DNA of 25,484 bases from CAYGBM01 sp964348225 (GCA_964348225.1 CAYGBM010000006.1:1-25484); one strand, 5' to 3'. Positions 12,515 through 20,796 are shown, numbered from the stretch's first letter. The notes: generated from the letters alone by a model not told the origin. Translations and numbers: made by a program.

Positions 12515-13099
12515 TTATTCACACCCGCAATTATTGGCACTCTCGCAAGCTGCCTTACAATTATTAGGAGTAGCGTCGGTGGTGGTAGCCTGAAAGGAAC
12601 TGTCTACACAAAAGAATTTTTCCCTGCCTTCTAAATGGGCCACAGCACAATATCCTTGCTCATCATTGTTAATCCAGATTTCAAAAGGCTGGTCAGAATT
12701 GCCTTGAATCTCATCACAAAGAGCCTCAACCACCTTATTTGAACAACTGCATTTCGCCCCGGAAATACTGCAATCAAGGTCTTTGTAGCTTTCATCATTT
12801 TCGTAAACGACAAAAGCCTGCGTCCTGAACTGATCCATACCAGAGTAAACTCTGCTATCTTTAACTTTTCTGAAAGCCCTGGGATAAACGATTAAAACAA
12901 CGGAGGAAAGCAATCCAATGATGGCCACAACAAGTAAAATCTCAATTAGGGTGAACCCCCACACCAAGGATTCACGCCCGTGGCTTTTGGGCTTTCCCTC
13001 GTTGCTATTTCGCCATTCATCCCTGCCTGTACAGTTATGGCCTTTTGGTGTGGGGGTGAACCCCTCAGCTGTGCAATGGTTAGGCTTTCTTTCTCCCAT
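12515..13099 (-). CDS. type IV pilin-like protein with an interrupted, extended leader
   Basis: A 194-residue prepilin. The conserved core WGFTLIEILLVVAIIGLLSS (about residues 47-66) gives the cleavage site and mature Glu5, and KDSRVYSGMDQFRTQAF follows as in the neighbouring pilin, so the two are paralogues. The mature part is Cys-rich (CSISGAKCSCSN, CGCE at the end), suggesting disulphides. The leader is abnormally long, about 48 residues, because a 105-bp insertion with direct repeats interrupts it. Motif GFT occurs twice, first as AEGFTPTPKG and then at the true site. ATG 13099 has AGGGG just one base upstream; an internal TTG or GTG in ESLVWGFT would give a minimal leader and is an alternative. 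It follows pilC by 13 bases. Confidence 0.8.
   Translation of the reverse strand: MGERKPNHCTAEGFTPTPKGHNCTGRDEWRNSNEGKPKSHGRESLVWGFTLIEILLVVAIIGLLSSVVLIVYPRAFRKVKDSRVYSGMDQFRTQAFVVYENDESYKDLDCSISGAKCSCSNKVVEALCDEIQGNSDQPFEIWINNDEQGYCAVAHLEGREKFFCVDSSFQATTTDATPNNCKAACESANNCGCE
12949..13064 (-). repeat. in-frame insertion in a pilin leader with 11-bp direct repeats and inverted repeats
   Basis: The sequence GGGTGAACCCC occurs at 12949-12959 and again at 13054-13064, 105 bases (35 codons) apart. Immediately inside are inverted repeats CCCCCACACCAAGG (12956-12969) and CCTTTTGGTGTGGGGG (13041-13056). On the coding strand the direct repeat reads GGGTTCACC, encoding Gly-Phe-Thr, the prepilin cleavage site. 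This is the layout expected of an insertion with target duplication. Confidence 0.75.
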
Positions 13100-13112
13100 A
13101 CCCCTAGCTTTT

Positions 13113-14330
13113 TTACAGCGCGCCCCCCAACCCTACGCTGAACAAAGGCATAAAAACCGAGAATACCAACACTGCAACCCCCATTGCCAAAACTATAATC
13201 AAGGCTGGCTCCAAAATAGTCATTACCTTTTGGGTGGTTCTCTCTATCTCTTGACGATAGAACCTAACCACACCCGAAAGCGTTTCTTCTATCTTGCCTG
13301 TTTCCTCTCCTGTTGAAATCATCTGGGTTAGAAAGGGCGTGAATTGCTCAGGGTACTCAAGCAAAACACCGCTTATCTTTTCCCCCCTTGCTACCCGCTC
13401 TTCGGTTTCTTGAATAATTCTTTTGTACACGGAAGCACCTATTATATCTTTAATAATTTTTAACGCTTGAGTGATAGGCAAGCCAGCAGCAATAAGCACT
13501 GAAAGATTCTCAGCAAATCTAGTTAAAAAAATCTTTTTTCGCAAATCTCCAATAAGAGGAATTTTTAATGTTACCTTTTCATAGGCCTCTCTCATTTTCG
13601 GGGAACGTTTTAAATATCTTGGGAAAGCAATCAAAAACAGAATCACAGCCACTATAAAAAGCCAGCCTCCCCGCCTGATAATGTCAGCCAGGAATACTAC
13701 AATCTTTGTAATAAGAGGCAATTCAGCCCCAAATTCCTTTAGAATCGCAGTCAACCTTGGAATTATAAAAAAGGTCGCTAAAAAAAATGTGGCCATGAAA
13801 ACCATAATAACAAAAATAGGATAGAGCATCGCCCCTTTTATTTGCTGCTTAAAGGCGTAGTCTCTCTCCAGATGGTCAGCCAAATAACCCAAAGAGTCAG
13901 CCACCATACCAGTAGCCTCTCCTGATTTTATAATGCTTACAAAGAAAGGATTGAAAATATCTGGGTACATACCAAAAACCCTGCTTAAAGAACTTCCTGT
14001 TTCAAGGGCTTCTGCCATTTTTAGAATTTTCTCGCGGAAAGTTGGATTGTCAACCTGAGTTACCAATGTCCTTAAGGCTTCAAGGGGAGGAATGGCTGAT
14101 TTCAACATTATTCCAAGTTGGCGGGTAAAAATAACTACGTCCTTGGCAGAGATTTTTTTTAAAAAAGCAATTTCTTTCTTAAAAAAGGGCTTTGCTTTTT
14201 CTTCTGTTAGCAAAGTAACAAAAAGGCCGTACTTACTTAAAACATCTAAAGCATTTTTTCTGGAGGAGGCCTCAACAGTCCCCCCTCGTATCTTGCCTTC
14301 TTTGGTTCTTGCTTTGTAGGAAAACTTCAT
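13113..14330 (-). CDS. pilC: type IV pilus inner-membrane platform protein PilC
   Basis: The 405-residue GspF-family membrane platform that couples the PilB/PilT motors to pilin subunits. It starts MKFSYKARTKEGKIRGG, the usual PilC opening, and has two T2SSF repeats: the first from about residue 66 (FTRQLGIMLKSAIPPLEAL, then SGEATGMVADSLGYLADHLERD), the second from about 270 (RFAENLSVLIAAGLPITQAL, then STGEETGKIEETLSGVVRFY). Hydrophobic segments follow each (about 167-190, 220-238 and at the C-terminus). The ATG overlaps the pilT stop in ATGA, so the two are translationally coupled. Length and order are typical of the family. Confidence 0.96.
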   Translation of the reverse strand: MKFSYKARTKEGKIRGGTVEASSRKNALDVLSKYGLFVTLLTEEKAKPFFKKEIAFLKKISAKDVVIFTRQLGIMLKSAIPPLEALRTLVTQVDNPTFREKILKMAEALETGSSLSRVFGMYPDIFNPFFVSIIKSGEATGMVADSLGYLADHLERDYAFKQQIKGAMLYPIFVIMVFMATFFLATFFIIPRLTAILKEFGAELPLITKIVVFLADIIRRGGWLFIVAVILFLIAFPRYLKRSPKMREAYEKVTLKIPLIGDLRKKIFLTRFAENLSVLIAAGLPITQALKIIKDIIGASVYKRIIQETEERVARGEKISGVLLEYPEQFTPFLTQMISTGEETGKIEETLSGVVRFYRQEIERTTQKVMTILEPALIIVLAMGVAVLVFSVFMPLFSVGLGGAL

Positions 14331-15397
14331 AAACCCTTAAGCCTTGATTTCAAATCTTCTGGGTTTAAAGAGTATTGCATCGCAGTTTCGCTTGAAATAA
14401 ATTTCTTCGCCACCATATCCTTTAACGACTTATTAAGAGGCATCATGCCTGCCGCCGCTGAAGTTTCGATCACCGAAGGAATTTCGTGAATCCTGTTTTC
14501 TCGAATTAAATTAGCTATGGCCGAGGTGCCAAACATAACCTCACAGGCGGGCAGAAAGCCTTTTTTGGTGGCAGGAATAAGTCTTTGAGAAATGACAGCA
14601 AACAAAGAGCTGGCTAATTGAGCCCTTATTTGGCTTTGCTGGTGGGGTGGAAAAACATCAATCATTCTGTGAATAGTTTGGCTGGCCGAATTGGTGTGCA
14701 AAGTAGCCAAAACTAAATGCCCTGTTTCAGCTGCTGTTATAGCGGTTGCTATTGTTTCAAGGTCTCTCATCTCGCCCACCATGATCACGTCTGGGTCTTC
14801 TCTCAAAGTAGAACGTAAAGCTTTAGCGAAACTCAGGGTGTCTGTTCTAACTTCTCTTTGGTCTATAATGCATTTGTCATCATCAAAGACATATTCGATT
14901 GGATCTTCAATAGTTAGTATATGCTCCCTTCTTGAATGGTTTATTTCATCAATTATAGCAGCTAAGGTTGTGGATTTCCCCTGAGAGGTAGCGCCTGTTA
15001 ACAAAACAAACCCTTGTTTGGCTTGGCTTATCTTGTGCAAAACTGGCGGGAGGTTTAACTCTTCAATCGTCCTGATTTCCGCAGGAATAAGCCTCAAAGC
15101 AACGCTTACTTTCTGGCTTTGGAAAAAAGCATTTACCCTAAACCTAGCCTTACCCCTGAAATCGTAAGCAAAATCTATTTCCTTTTGTTTAAAAAAATTC
15201 TCGCGCTGAATGTCTGTCATTAAGCTTAAGGCCAAACCCAGCGAATCTTCAGGAGTAATTACTTTCTCGTCTTCAAGGTCAACCAGGGTTCTGGTTATCC
15301 TTAAAACAGGAGGATGGCCACAGGATATATGCAAATCCGAGGCATTACTTCTGACAGCAATCTCTAAGAGTTTTTCAATTTGTTTTTTGTAGTCCAT
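14327..15397 (-). CDS. pilT: pilus retraction ATPase PilT
   Basis: A 356-residue hexameric ATPase of the secretion superfamily that depolymerises the pilus and powers retraction and DNA or surface pulling. The start MDYKKQIEKLLEIAVRSNASDLHIS is typical of PilT; the longer frame from 15454 adds a non-homologous stretch and is rejected. Walker A is GATSQGKST (residues 135-143), departing from the common GPTGSGKST while keeping the GK(S/T) core. Asp-box residues (ILTIEDPIEY), Walker B (DPDVIMVGEMRD) and the His box (HLVLATLHTNSA) follow. The C-terminus has the AIRE-like region (NLIRENRIHEIPSVIE). It overlaps pilC by four bases. A small hairpin (15423-15445) separates it from the receiver gene upstream. 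Confidence 0.94.
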   Translation of the reverse strand: MDYKKQIEKLLEIAVRSNASDLHISCGHPPVLRITRTLVDLEDEKVITPEDSLGLALSLMTDIQRENFFKQKEIDFAYDFRGKARFRVNAFFQSQKVSVALRLIPAEIRTIEELNLPPVLHKISQAKQGFVLLTGATSQGKSTTLAAIIDEINHSRREHILTIEDPIEYVFDDDKCIIDQREVRTDTLSFAKALRSTLREDPDVIMVGEMRDLETIATAITAAETGHLVLATLHTNSASQTIHRMIDVFPPHQQSQIRAQLASSLFAVISQRLIPATKKGFLPACEVMFGTSAIANLIRENRIHEIPSVIETSAAAGMMPLNKSLKDMVAKKFISSETAMQYSLNPEDLKSRLKGL

Positions 15398-15422
15398 GTT
15401 AGAAGCTGTTAGCCAGCCCGCT

Positions 15423-15445
15423 AAATTTTTGCCGAGCAAAAATTT
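15423..15445. other. hairpin between the receiver gene and pilT
   Basis: AAATTTTTGC and its complement (15423-15432/15436-15445) form a perfect 10-bp stem with a 3-base CGA loop. The adjacent 15470-15510 is built of repeated ATTCTTAATT-like units. It could terminate or stabilise transcripts between the two genes. Confidence 0.5.
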
Positions 15446-15488
15446 GAGAGACAAACTTACAGATTCTTAAATTCTTAATTTTTAATTC

Positions 15489-15857
15489 TTAATTATTAAT
15501 TATTTTTTTAATTTCCTCCACCACTTCGCTTGGTTTATAATGAGCTTTTATTAAATACTTTACCGCTCCCAATTTAAGCCCTTGTTCTACCTGTTCCTTC
15601 TGTCCTAAATTGCTAAAAATCACTATCTTCAAATCCTTGAACTTCAAGTCTTTCTTTACCTCTCTGAGCACTCGCCAACCAGTCATCTCCGGTAAAACAA
15701 GGTCTAAAATTAAAAGGTCGGGTATTTCCTTTCCGAGGGCACTGAGGGCCTGTTTTCCGTCTTTTACTACCTTAACTTCAAATCCAGCTCCTTTTAGTTT
15801 TTTAACATAGATATTGATTAGAAAAGGGTCATCTTCTACCAATAAAATTTTTTTCAT
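15489..15857 (-). CDS. CheY-like single-domain response regulator
   Basis: A 122-residue receiver domain with no output domain. The acidic pocket E8-D9-D10 (ILLVEDDPFLI), the phospho-acceptor Asp52 (LLILDLVLPEMTG), Ser82 in VIFSN in place of the usual Thr, and Lys104 (YLIKAHY) are all in place. Located between pilB and pilT, it probably controls pilus motor activity, similar in concept to PilG/PilH, but no histidine kinase gene is in the window. It follows pilB by 47 bases. An AGGAGG lies about 19 bases before the ATG, too far for a normal Shine-Dalgarno. Confidence 0.9.
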   Translation of the reverse strand: MKKILLVEDDPFLINIYVKKLKGAGFEVKVVKDGKQALSALGKEIPDLLILDLVLPEMTGWRVLREVKKDLKFKDLKIVIFSNLGQKEQVEQGLKLGAVKYLIKAHYKPSEVVEEIKKIINN

Positions 15858-15904
15858 AACTCTTTATTGGCTAATTCCTCCTACGAGCCTCATCAACAGA
15901 TAGC

Positions 15905-17647
15905 TCATTTCTCCTCCGCTACCCTCATCACTTCTTCCATTGTAGTTACTCCTTCAAGAACCTTTAATAACCCATCTTCCTCCATTAAAATCATTCCCTG
16001 TCTTCTTGCTTCATTGAGAATGTCTCTCTCGCTGGGGTTTCCGATAACTATCTCAGCCAAACTGTCGTTCATTTGTATGGATTCAAAAATTCCCACCCTG
16101 CCAGAGTAACCTTTAAAATTACACTTTTTACAACCTTGAGGTTTAAAAATATAAATGCCAGGCTTAACCTTGTCTTTAACTTTATTCTTCAAATTAGGAG
16201 GGAGTCTCTCTATCAGTTCGCTAATGTACTTGCTTGCCTTCTGCCCTGCTTTCACTTTCTTTTTGCACTCAGAACAAAGAACTCTGACTAGCCGTTGGCT
16301 AATAGCTAAACTTAAGGTAGGGGGAATGAGAAAGGATTGTATTCCCATATCAACCAATCTGGGGATAACTCCAGCCGCATTGTTGGTGTGCAGGGTGCTC
16401 AGAACGAGATGCCCGGTTAAACCAGCATGAATTGCCAGGTTTGCTGTTTCTTCGTCGCGAATCTCTCCGACCATAATAATGTCTGGGTCCTGTCTTAGAA
16501 TTTGGCGCAAGCCTCTCGCAAACGTATACTTAATTTCCGGCTTAACCTGCGACTGATTAACCCCTTCCATGTAATATTCTACCGGATCTTCTAGTGTTAC
16601 AATGTTGACCCCTTCTTTATTTAATATCTGCAACACCGCATAGAGGGTGGTGGTCTTACCAGAGCCCGTGGGGCCAGTGGCTAAAAGAATGCCGTAAGGT
16701 TTTTTAATAGCTTCTTTAATAGCGTCTAAATTGTGTCCAACAAGTCCCAGTTCATTCAAGCTTCTTAAACCTTCTGTAGGGTCAAGCACCCTCAACACTA
16801 CCTTTTCTCCCACTGTCGTTGGGAAAGTAGAAACCCGAAAGTCAATTCTTTTTTCTCCAGCTCTCGTTGAGAATCTTCCGTCTTGAGGAATTCTTGTCTC
16901 ATCAATCTTCAGGCCACTCAGTATCTTTATCCTAGCTACAATTGCTGCATGAACTTTTTTGGGTAAAAACAAAGAAGAGTGCAAAATACCGTCAAGCCGG
17001 TATCGGACCTTTAACCTTTCTCCTGTTGGTTCAATGTGGATATCCGAGGCTTTGCCCTCTACCGCTTGACGTAGAATTACCCCTACCATTTTAATAACCG
17101 GCGCCTCCTCTATTATCCTTTCAAATCTTACTTTCTCCAGAATCTTCTCTGGTTCCTCTTCTCCAATCTTGAATTCTTTTTCTAATACCTCAACAGCCTT
17201 TTCTACTTCTTTTTCCGGGGTTCGATACTGCTCCAAACATCTCTGGAAATCGGACAATGTAATTAAAAAAACCTTTGGGGTAAGCTTTTGTTGTCTGGCT
17301 AAAAACTTCAAAGCTTCCTGAACCTGGGCATCCTCTGGATAAACCATTCCTACCTCCAAAACTTTTTTCTTTTTTATTAAGTTCAAAGGAATCATTTTAT
17401 AAAACTCGGCTGATTCCTTTGGGATAACCGATAGGGTCTCGGAGGTGATGTCTCCAGGTGAAACCTCTTTCAGGGGAATTTTTAAAAGCCTACTCTTCAG
17501 GGCAAAAAGCTCGGGTTCTTTCATGATTTTCCTGTCCAGAATAAGTTCCTCTTGGCTTTTCCCTGTTTTCTTAGACTCTGATTTTAATTCACGTCCTCCT
17601 TTTTTATCTAATACCTTTTCCTTGATTAAATGTTGAATTAAATCCAT
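15905..17647 (-). CDS. pilB: pilus extension ATPase PilB
   Basis: A 580-residue assembly motor of the PilB/GspE family that drives pilin polymerisation. N-terminal MshEN-like domain about residues 1-150 (FALKSRLLKIPLKEV, IPLNLIKKKKVLEVGMVYPED); N2 domain with ASDIHIEPTGERLKVRYRLDG; Walker A GPTGSGKTT (about 322-330); Asp box VTLEDPVEYYMEGVNQ; Walker B DPDIIMVGEIRDEET; His box HLVLSTLHTNNA; and a C-terminal zinc site made of CSEC (about 457) and CKKC (about 505). The start ATG 17647 is preceded by AGGA at a suitable distance. It follows the PKD-domain gene by five bases and belongs to the pilM-led operon. Confidence 0.96.
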   Translation of the reverse strand: MDLIQHLIKEKVLDKKGGRELKSESKKTGKSQEELILDRKIMKEPELFALKSRLLKIPLKEVSPGDITSETLSVIPKESAEFYKMIPLNLIKKKKVLEVGMVYPEDAQVQEALKFLARQQKLTPKVFLITLSDFQRCLEQYRTPEKEVEKAVEVLEKEFKIGEEEPEKILEKVRFERIIEEAPVIKMVGVILRQAVEGKASDIHIEPTGERLKVRYRLDGILHSSLFLPKKVHAAIVARIKILSGLKIDETRIPQDGRFSTRAGEKRIDFRVSTFPTTVGEKVVLRVLDPTEGLRSLNELGLVGHNLDAIKEAIKKPYGILLATGPTGSGKTTTLYAVLQILNKEGVNIVTLEDPVEYYMEGVNQSQVKPEIKYTFARGLRQILRQDPDIIMVGEIRDEETANLAIHAGLTGHLVLSTLHTNNAAGVIPRLVDMGIQSFLIPPTLSLAISQRLVRVLCSECKKKVKAGQKASKYISELIERLPPNLKNKVKDKVKPGIYIFKPQGCKKCNFKGYSGRVGIFESIQMNDSLAEIVIGNPSERDILNEARRQGMILMEEDGLLKVLEGVTTMEEVMRVAEEK

Positions 17648-17652
17648 AGTTC

Positions 17653-18543
17653 CTAATCGCCTATCTCGCCTATCTCGCCTATGCTGTAGGGGCTAAATGG
17701 ATTATCCCTACCCGCCTCTTCTACAAAGATTAGTGGCTCAAATGGCAAGAAAGCTTTCAGGGGCGTTAAAGAGAAAACAAGGCATTTATCCGTACCCCCT
17801 CTCCCATCTGAAACAGATAGTTTTGGAATATAACCCCCTGGTTTTTTGTAGGTATACAAAGGATTCTGTTCATTAGACACCTCTCCGTCTCCAAAATCCC
17901 ATTCAAACTCCAAGGGATCTCCGTCCAAATCAGCAGCCCTTGCTCTAAAGATGAATTTAAAGTTAGCTTGAGTGGTTCCTTTCACAGGCACCACATCGCA
18001 AAAAGAGATTTCCGGGGCAGTATTGATAATGGCTATCAATACTTCTGCTGTGCCTTCAGCTGTTTTCGTTTCAATGAGCTTCTCTCCTGGCTTAAGATAG
18101 TAGCTTAAATCAGCCGTTACTTTAACTTTGGCAGTATATATTCCCTCTTTTTCATACACACAAACATTTGGAACCTCATAAACTTTCTCTAAGGTTTGCT
18201 CTATTTCTAACTCATAATTACCATCGTTATCGCAATCAAATCTATAAGTGAAAGGGCCCTCAATCAATCCTGGAATTTCCGCTAAAAGAGTTACTGGAGA
18301 GGAAGTGGCTGTTGAGGTGGGATTTGCCGTAAGAGAAACTGAAAGTTCGGGGGCAACTACCTCTAATGGTTCTCTTAGAAGTTCCCAATCTATCTCGATC
18401 TTTGGGAAAGTCTTCTCTGCAACAGGAATATAGATTGGCTTGGGCCTAAAAAATATCTCAACAACCAAAATGATTATTGCAACAGCAATAAGCCCTAAGA
18501 TTAAACGCTTGAGCTTTTTGTCAACGGAAAAGCCTTTTGGCAT
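17653..18543 (-). CDS. membrane-anchored PKD-domain protein in the pilus operon
   Basis: A 296-residue protein. Residues about 10-32 form one transmembrane helix (LKRLILGLIAVAIIILVVEIFF), shown here as a signal-anchor; the rest is extracytoplasmic. One beta-sandwich module includes TYRFDCDNDGNYELEIE, with a D-x-D-x-D calcium-loop pattern, and a canonical PKD module reads DLDGDPLEFEWDFGDGEVSN followed by YTYKKPGGYIPKLSVSDG. The C-terminus GRDNPFSPY recalls endings of PilP-type proteins, and then a short SIGEIGEIGD tail encoded by a 9-bp tandem repeat. It sits where diderm systems have pilP, between pilO and pilB. It may be the extracellular partner of the PilMNO complex; this is inferred from position. 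Confidence 0.75.
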   Translation of the reverse strand: MPKGFSVDKKLKRLILGLIAVAIIILVVEIFFRPKPIYIPVAEKTFPKIEIDWELLREPLEVVAPELSVSLTANPTSTATSSPVTLLAEIPGLIEGPFTYRFDCDNDGNYELEIEQTLEKVYEVPNVCVYEKEGIYTAKVKVTADLSYYLKPGEKLIETKTAEGTAEVLIAIINTAPEISFCDVVPVKGTTQANFKFIFRARAADLDGDPLEFEWDFGDGEVSNEQNPLYTYKKPGGYIPKLSVSDGRGGTDKCLVFSLTPLKAFLPFEPLIFVEEAGRDNPFSPYSIGEIGEIGD

Positions 18544-18592
18544 ATATCAGCCCCCATAAATTTAAATTCAGACTGAATTTATGGGTAAGTTT

Positions 18593-19132
18593 CTAATATG
18601 AATAAGCTTTAATTGATAAATTAAACTGAGGAACTTCTTTTCTGGTTTCTTCTTGTCCCTTTATAGAGAAGCTTACAACCTCAAAAAATCTTGAAGATTG
18701 CTCAATCAGCATAAGGAAATTCTCAAACGAAACTAGGGGACCAGTAAGATTGAGGTTGATAGAAACTTCTCGGGGTTCAGATATTTCTTTCACTCCCCTT
18801 GTCTTTTTGTAGCTGAACTTACCGATGCCCATATCACCAACCACCAATCCGTTCCTCGAAGCTTCAATCTGGAGGAAACTCATAACAGAAGCTAAGTCAG
18901 CCTCATAGGGCATTGCCACATCAATTATCTGAAAAACCTCTTGGTAGTCTTTTAAATCAACGGAAGTTTTTTGAACATTCGAAAGATAATCTTTTGCCAG
19001 CTGAAGATTACGTTCTGTCTGAACGACGTCTTCTCTTAAATTCTTTAACCGACCGAACGTAGGAATAATAAGATAAACAACTATTGCGAAACTAATAAAA
19101 ATTAAAATTGGAATGAGATAGTCTTTTTTCAT
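18593..19132 (-). CDS. pilO: pilus alignment protein PilO
   Basis: A 179-residue bitopic membrane protein: helix at residues 6-25 (LIPILIFISFAIVVYLIIP), a coiled coil (LREDVVQTERNLQLAKDYLSN), then a ferredoxin-like extracytoplasmic domain (MPYEADLASVMSFLQIEASRNGL, NLTGPLVSFENFLMLIEQSSRFFEV), the PilO pattern. With PilN it forms the inner-membrane alignment complex that transmits signals from PilM and the motors. The start overlaps the pilN stop in ATGA, so they are coupled. A possible hairpin lies in the 49-base gap before the PKD-domain gene (18559-18585). Confidence 0.88.
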   Translation of the reverse strand: MKKDYLIPILIFISFAIVVYLIIPTFGRLKNLREDVVQTERNLQLAKDYLSNVQKTSVDLKDYQEVFQIIDVAMPYEADLASVMSFLQIEASRNGLVVGDMGIGKFSYKKTRGVKEISEPREVSINLNLTGPLVSFENFLMLIEQSSRFFEVVSFSIKGQEETRKEVPQFNLSIKAYSY

Positions 19133-19680
19133 TTCTTAAAAAATTTTTCGCTTAAAGTAATATTTACTTCAAACTGAATCTTCCCCCTTGCATCAAAGGA
19201 TACGCCAAAAAGATCTAATGTTTCAATCTCTTCATTCTCTTTCAAAATAAAAAGCTGCTCCCCCAAAGTCTGAAAGCTCTCGGTTACAGCGATCAATCCT
19301 ATAAAGTTATTTTTGCCCTCTATCTTACAGGAGCTAAACTGAACCTTTGGGTGGCAAATAGACCTGAGGAATCCAAATACCTTAGATAGGTTTTTTCTTT
19401 CTCTAAAAAGACGGGAAAAGGTGCTGATTTTTTTTGAAAGGTCAACAATCTCTTTTGCTAAAATCTCTTGAGTTTGCCTCTCAACTTCTATTATTTGAGC
19501 ACCCAGGTCATCTTTTTCTTGCTCTAAGGCTACCACCTGTCCTTGTAGCAAAAAGAATCCCCCTATCAAAACCCCTACCACGATTAAGCAAACATACAAA
19601 AACAACTTAATCCAGGCAGGAGTTTTTACCTTCGGTTTCGGGATAATTCTGAATGCCTCTTTTTCCGTTTTTTCTGGCAT
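19129..19680 (-). CDS. pilN: pilus alignment protein PilN
   Basis: A 183-residue PilN-like protein. A short cytoplasmic N-terminus (MPEKTEKEAFRIIPKPKVK) would bind PilM, followed by one membrane helix at about 25-45 (LFLYVCLIVVGVLIGGFFLL), a coiled coil (ALEQEKDDLGAQIIEVERQTQ) and a small domain. It lacks the classic INLLP motif at the N-terminus, so assignment depends on gene order, topology and size. It follows pilM by 22 bases and overlaps pilO by four. Confidence 0.82.
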   Translation of the reverse strand: MPEKTEKEAFRIIPKPKVKTPAWIKLFLYVCLIVVGVLIGGFFLLQGQVVALEQEKDDLGAQIIEVERQTQEILAKEIVDLSKKISTFSRLFRERKNLSKVFGFLRSICHPKVQFSSCKIEGKNNFIGLIAVTESFQTLGEQLFILKENEEIETLDLFGVSFDARGKIQFEVNITLSEKFFKK

Positions 19681-19702
19681 GTGACAATTAAGCTCGTTTA
19701 AA

Positions 19703-20758
19703 TTAACTGCCTGCCCCCATCAACCCCACTCCTAAAGCTACAGCAAATGAAGGTCCTATCTCTTTTAATCGGGAACGGAGAATGGGAGGGTAAGCAACAG
19801 AAGCAAACGGGTCAGCTATCTGGACGCTCTTTTTAATGCGTGTTTCAAAATACTCCCTTAGTCCAAAGAGATTGGCCGTGCCCCCCACCAAGAGAACATC
19901 TTCTACTTTTTTTTCATCAGTCCGTTGAAAATCTTGACATACCTTTTCAATCTCCATGGCTAAGGGATCTATTCTTTGAGTAAGAATCTTTGAAATGTCG
20001 GCTCTACTTGGGTCCAAGCCGTATTTCTTTTTAAGGCGGTCAGCTTCTTTTAAATCAACTTTTAAAGCTCCACTTAAAGCTTCGGTCAGGCTGGTGCCAG
20101 AAACATCAAAACTATGGCTTAATTTGAGGATGCTCTTCTCAACGATACTTACGGTAGTGCTTTGCCAGCCAAAATCTACTACGCAGATTGGTTTGTGAGA
20201 TTTTGCGGGTGGGATTGAAGATCTCATAACGCCGAAAACTTCCGCCTCCATGCCCCTGACCTCAAGCCCACACAAAGTAGCCATTTTCTGATAATGCTCT
20301 AAAACATTGTTAGGAACAGCAACTAATAGAACCCGTAACTTCACTCCTGATTCCAGCTCTTGTTTTTCAATTATTTGCCAGTCAAAAGTTACTTCAGGCA
20401 AAGGAATAGGGATATGATGACGGGCTTCAAATTCTATGGCTTGGGGAACTTCCTCTTCGCTCATCGGGGGCAGGCTAAAGTTAGTAACAAAGGTTGAAAA
20501 ATCAGGAAGAGCAAAGGCAACTCTTTTTTGCTTGATGCCCGCTTTTTTTAACAGAGCGTTTAAAATATCAGATACTGTTTCACTCACAAGCAGCAAGGTT
20601 TTTTCGTGAAAGGTCTTCACTGAATCAAGCTCTAAGGGAAGCCTGAATTCAATATAATTTTCTAATTTTTTTTTCCTGCCCAAAGAAGCTATCTCAACTA
20701 TCTTTATAGAACTTGCTCCTATATCTATACCTAAGGTTTTGTTTGTAAAAAGACTCAT
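19703..20758 (-). CDS. pilM: actin-like pilus assembly ATPase PilM
   Basis: A 351-residue actin-fold cytoplasmic protein of the PilM/SHS2 family that binds the PilN N-terminus and links the cytoplasmic motors to the membrane complex. Phosphate-1 loop LGIDIGASSIKIVEI near the start; SHS2-like insertion with FALPDFSTFVTNFSLP; phosphate-2 VVDFGWQSTTVSIVE; adenosine motif VLLVGGTANLFGLREY. ATG 20758 starts MSLFTNKTLGIDIG, as usual; the upstream extension to 20815 would overlap the divergent comF gene and is rejected. It is the first gene of the pilus operon and lies 38 bases from the comF start. Its likely -10 is only about ten bases from the ATG, so the mRNA may be nearly leaderless. Confidence 0.93.
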   Translation of the reverse strand: MSLFTNKTLGIDIGASSIKIVEIASLGRKKKLENYIEFRLPLELDSVKTFHEKTLLLVSETVSDILNALLKKAGIKQKRVAFALPDFSTFVTNFSLPPMSEEEVPQAIEFEARHHIPIPLPEVTFDWQIIEKQELESGVKLRVLLVAVPNNVLEHYQKMATLCGLEVRGMEAEVFGVMRSSIPPAKSHKPICVVDFGWQSTTVSIVEKSILKLSHSFDVSGTSLTEALSGALKVDLKEADRLKKKYGLDPSRADISKILTQRIDPLAMEIEKVCQDFQRTDEKKVEDVLLVGGTANLFGLREYFETRIKKSVQIADPFASVAYPPILRSRLKEIGPSFAVALGVGLMGAGS

Positions 20759-20796
20759 TGCTTTTGTTATTTTACCACAAAATTTATAATAACAAT
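20759..20796. promoter_or_regulatory. 38-bp divergent promoter region between pilM and comF
   Basis: Plus strand: TATAAT at 20785-20790 with a weak TTGTTA 15 bases upstream (20764-20769); transcription would start at about 20797, on the comF ATG itself, giving a leaderless mRNA. Minus strand: extended -10 TGGTAAAAT, with ten bases to the pilM ATG. The two overlap, so the genes could be regulated together or compete for polymerase. -35 boxes are weak. Confidence 0.55.

Noticed and set aside
15398..15454. Extended pilT start
   Set aside because: The added residues cover a hairpin and have no PilT similarity; MDYKKQIEKLL fits the family.
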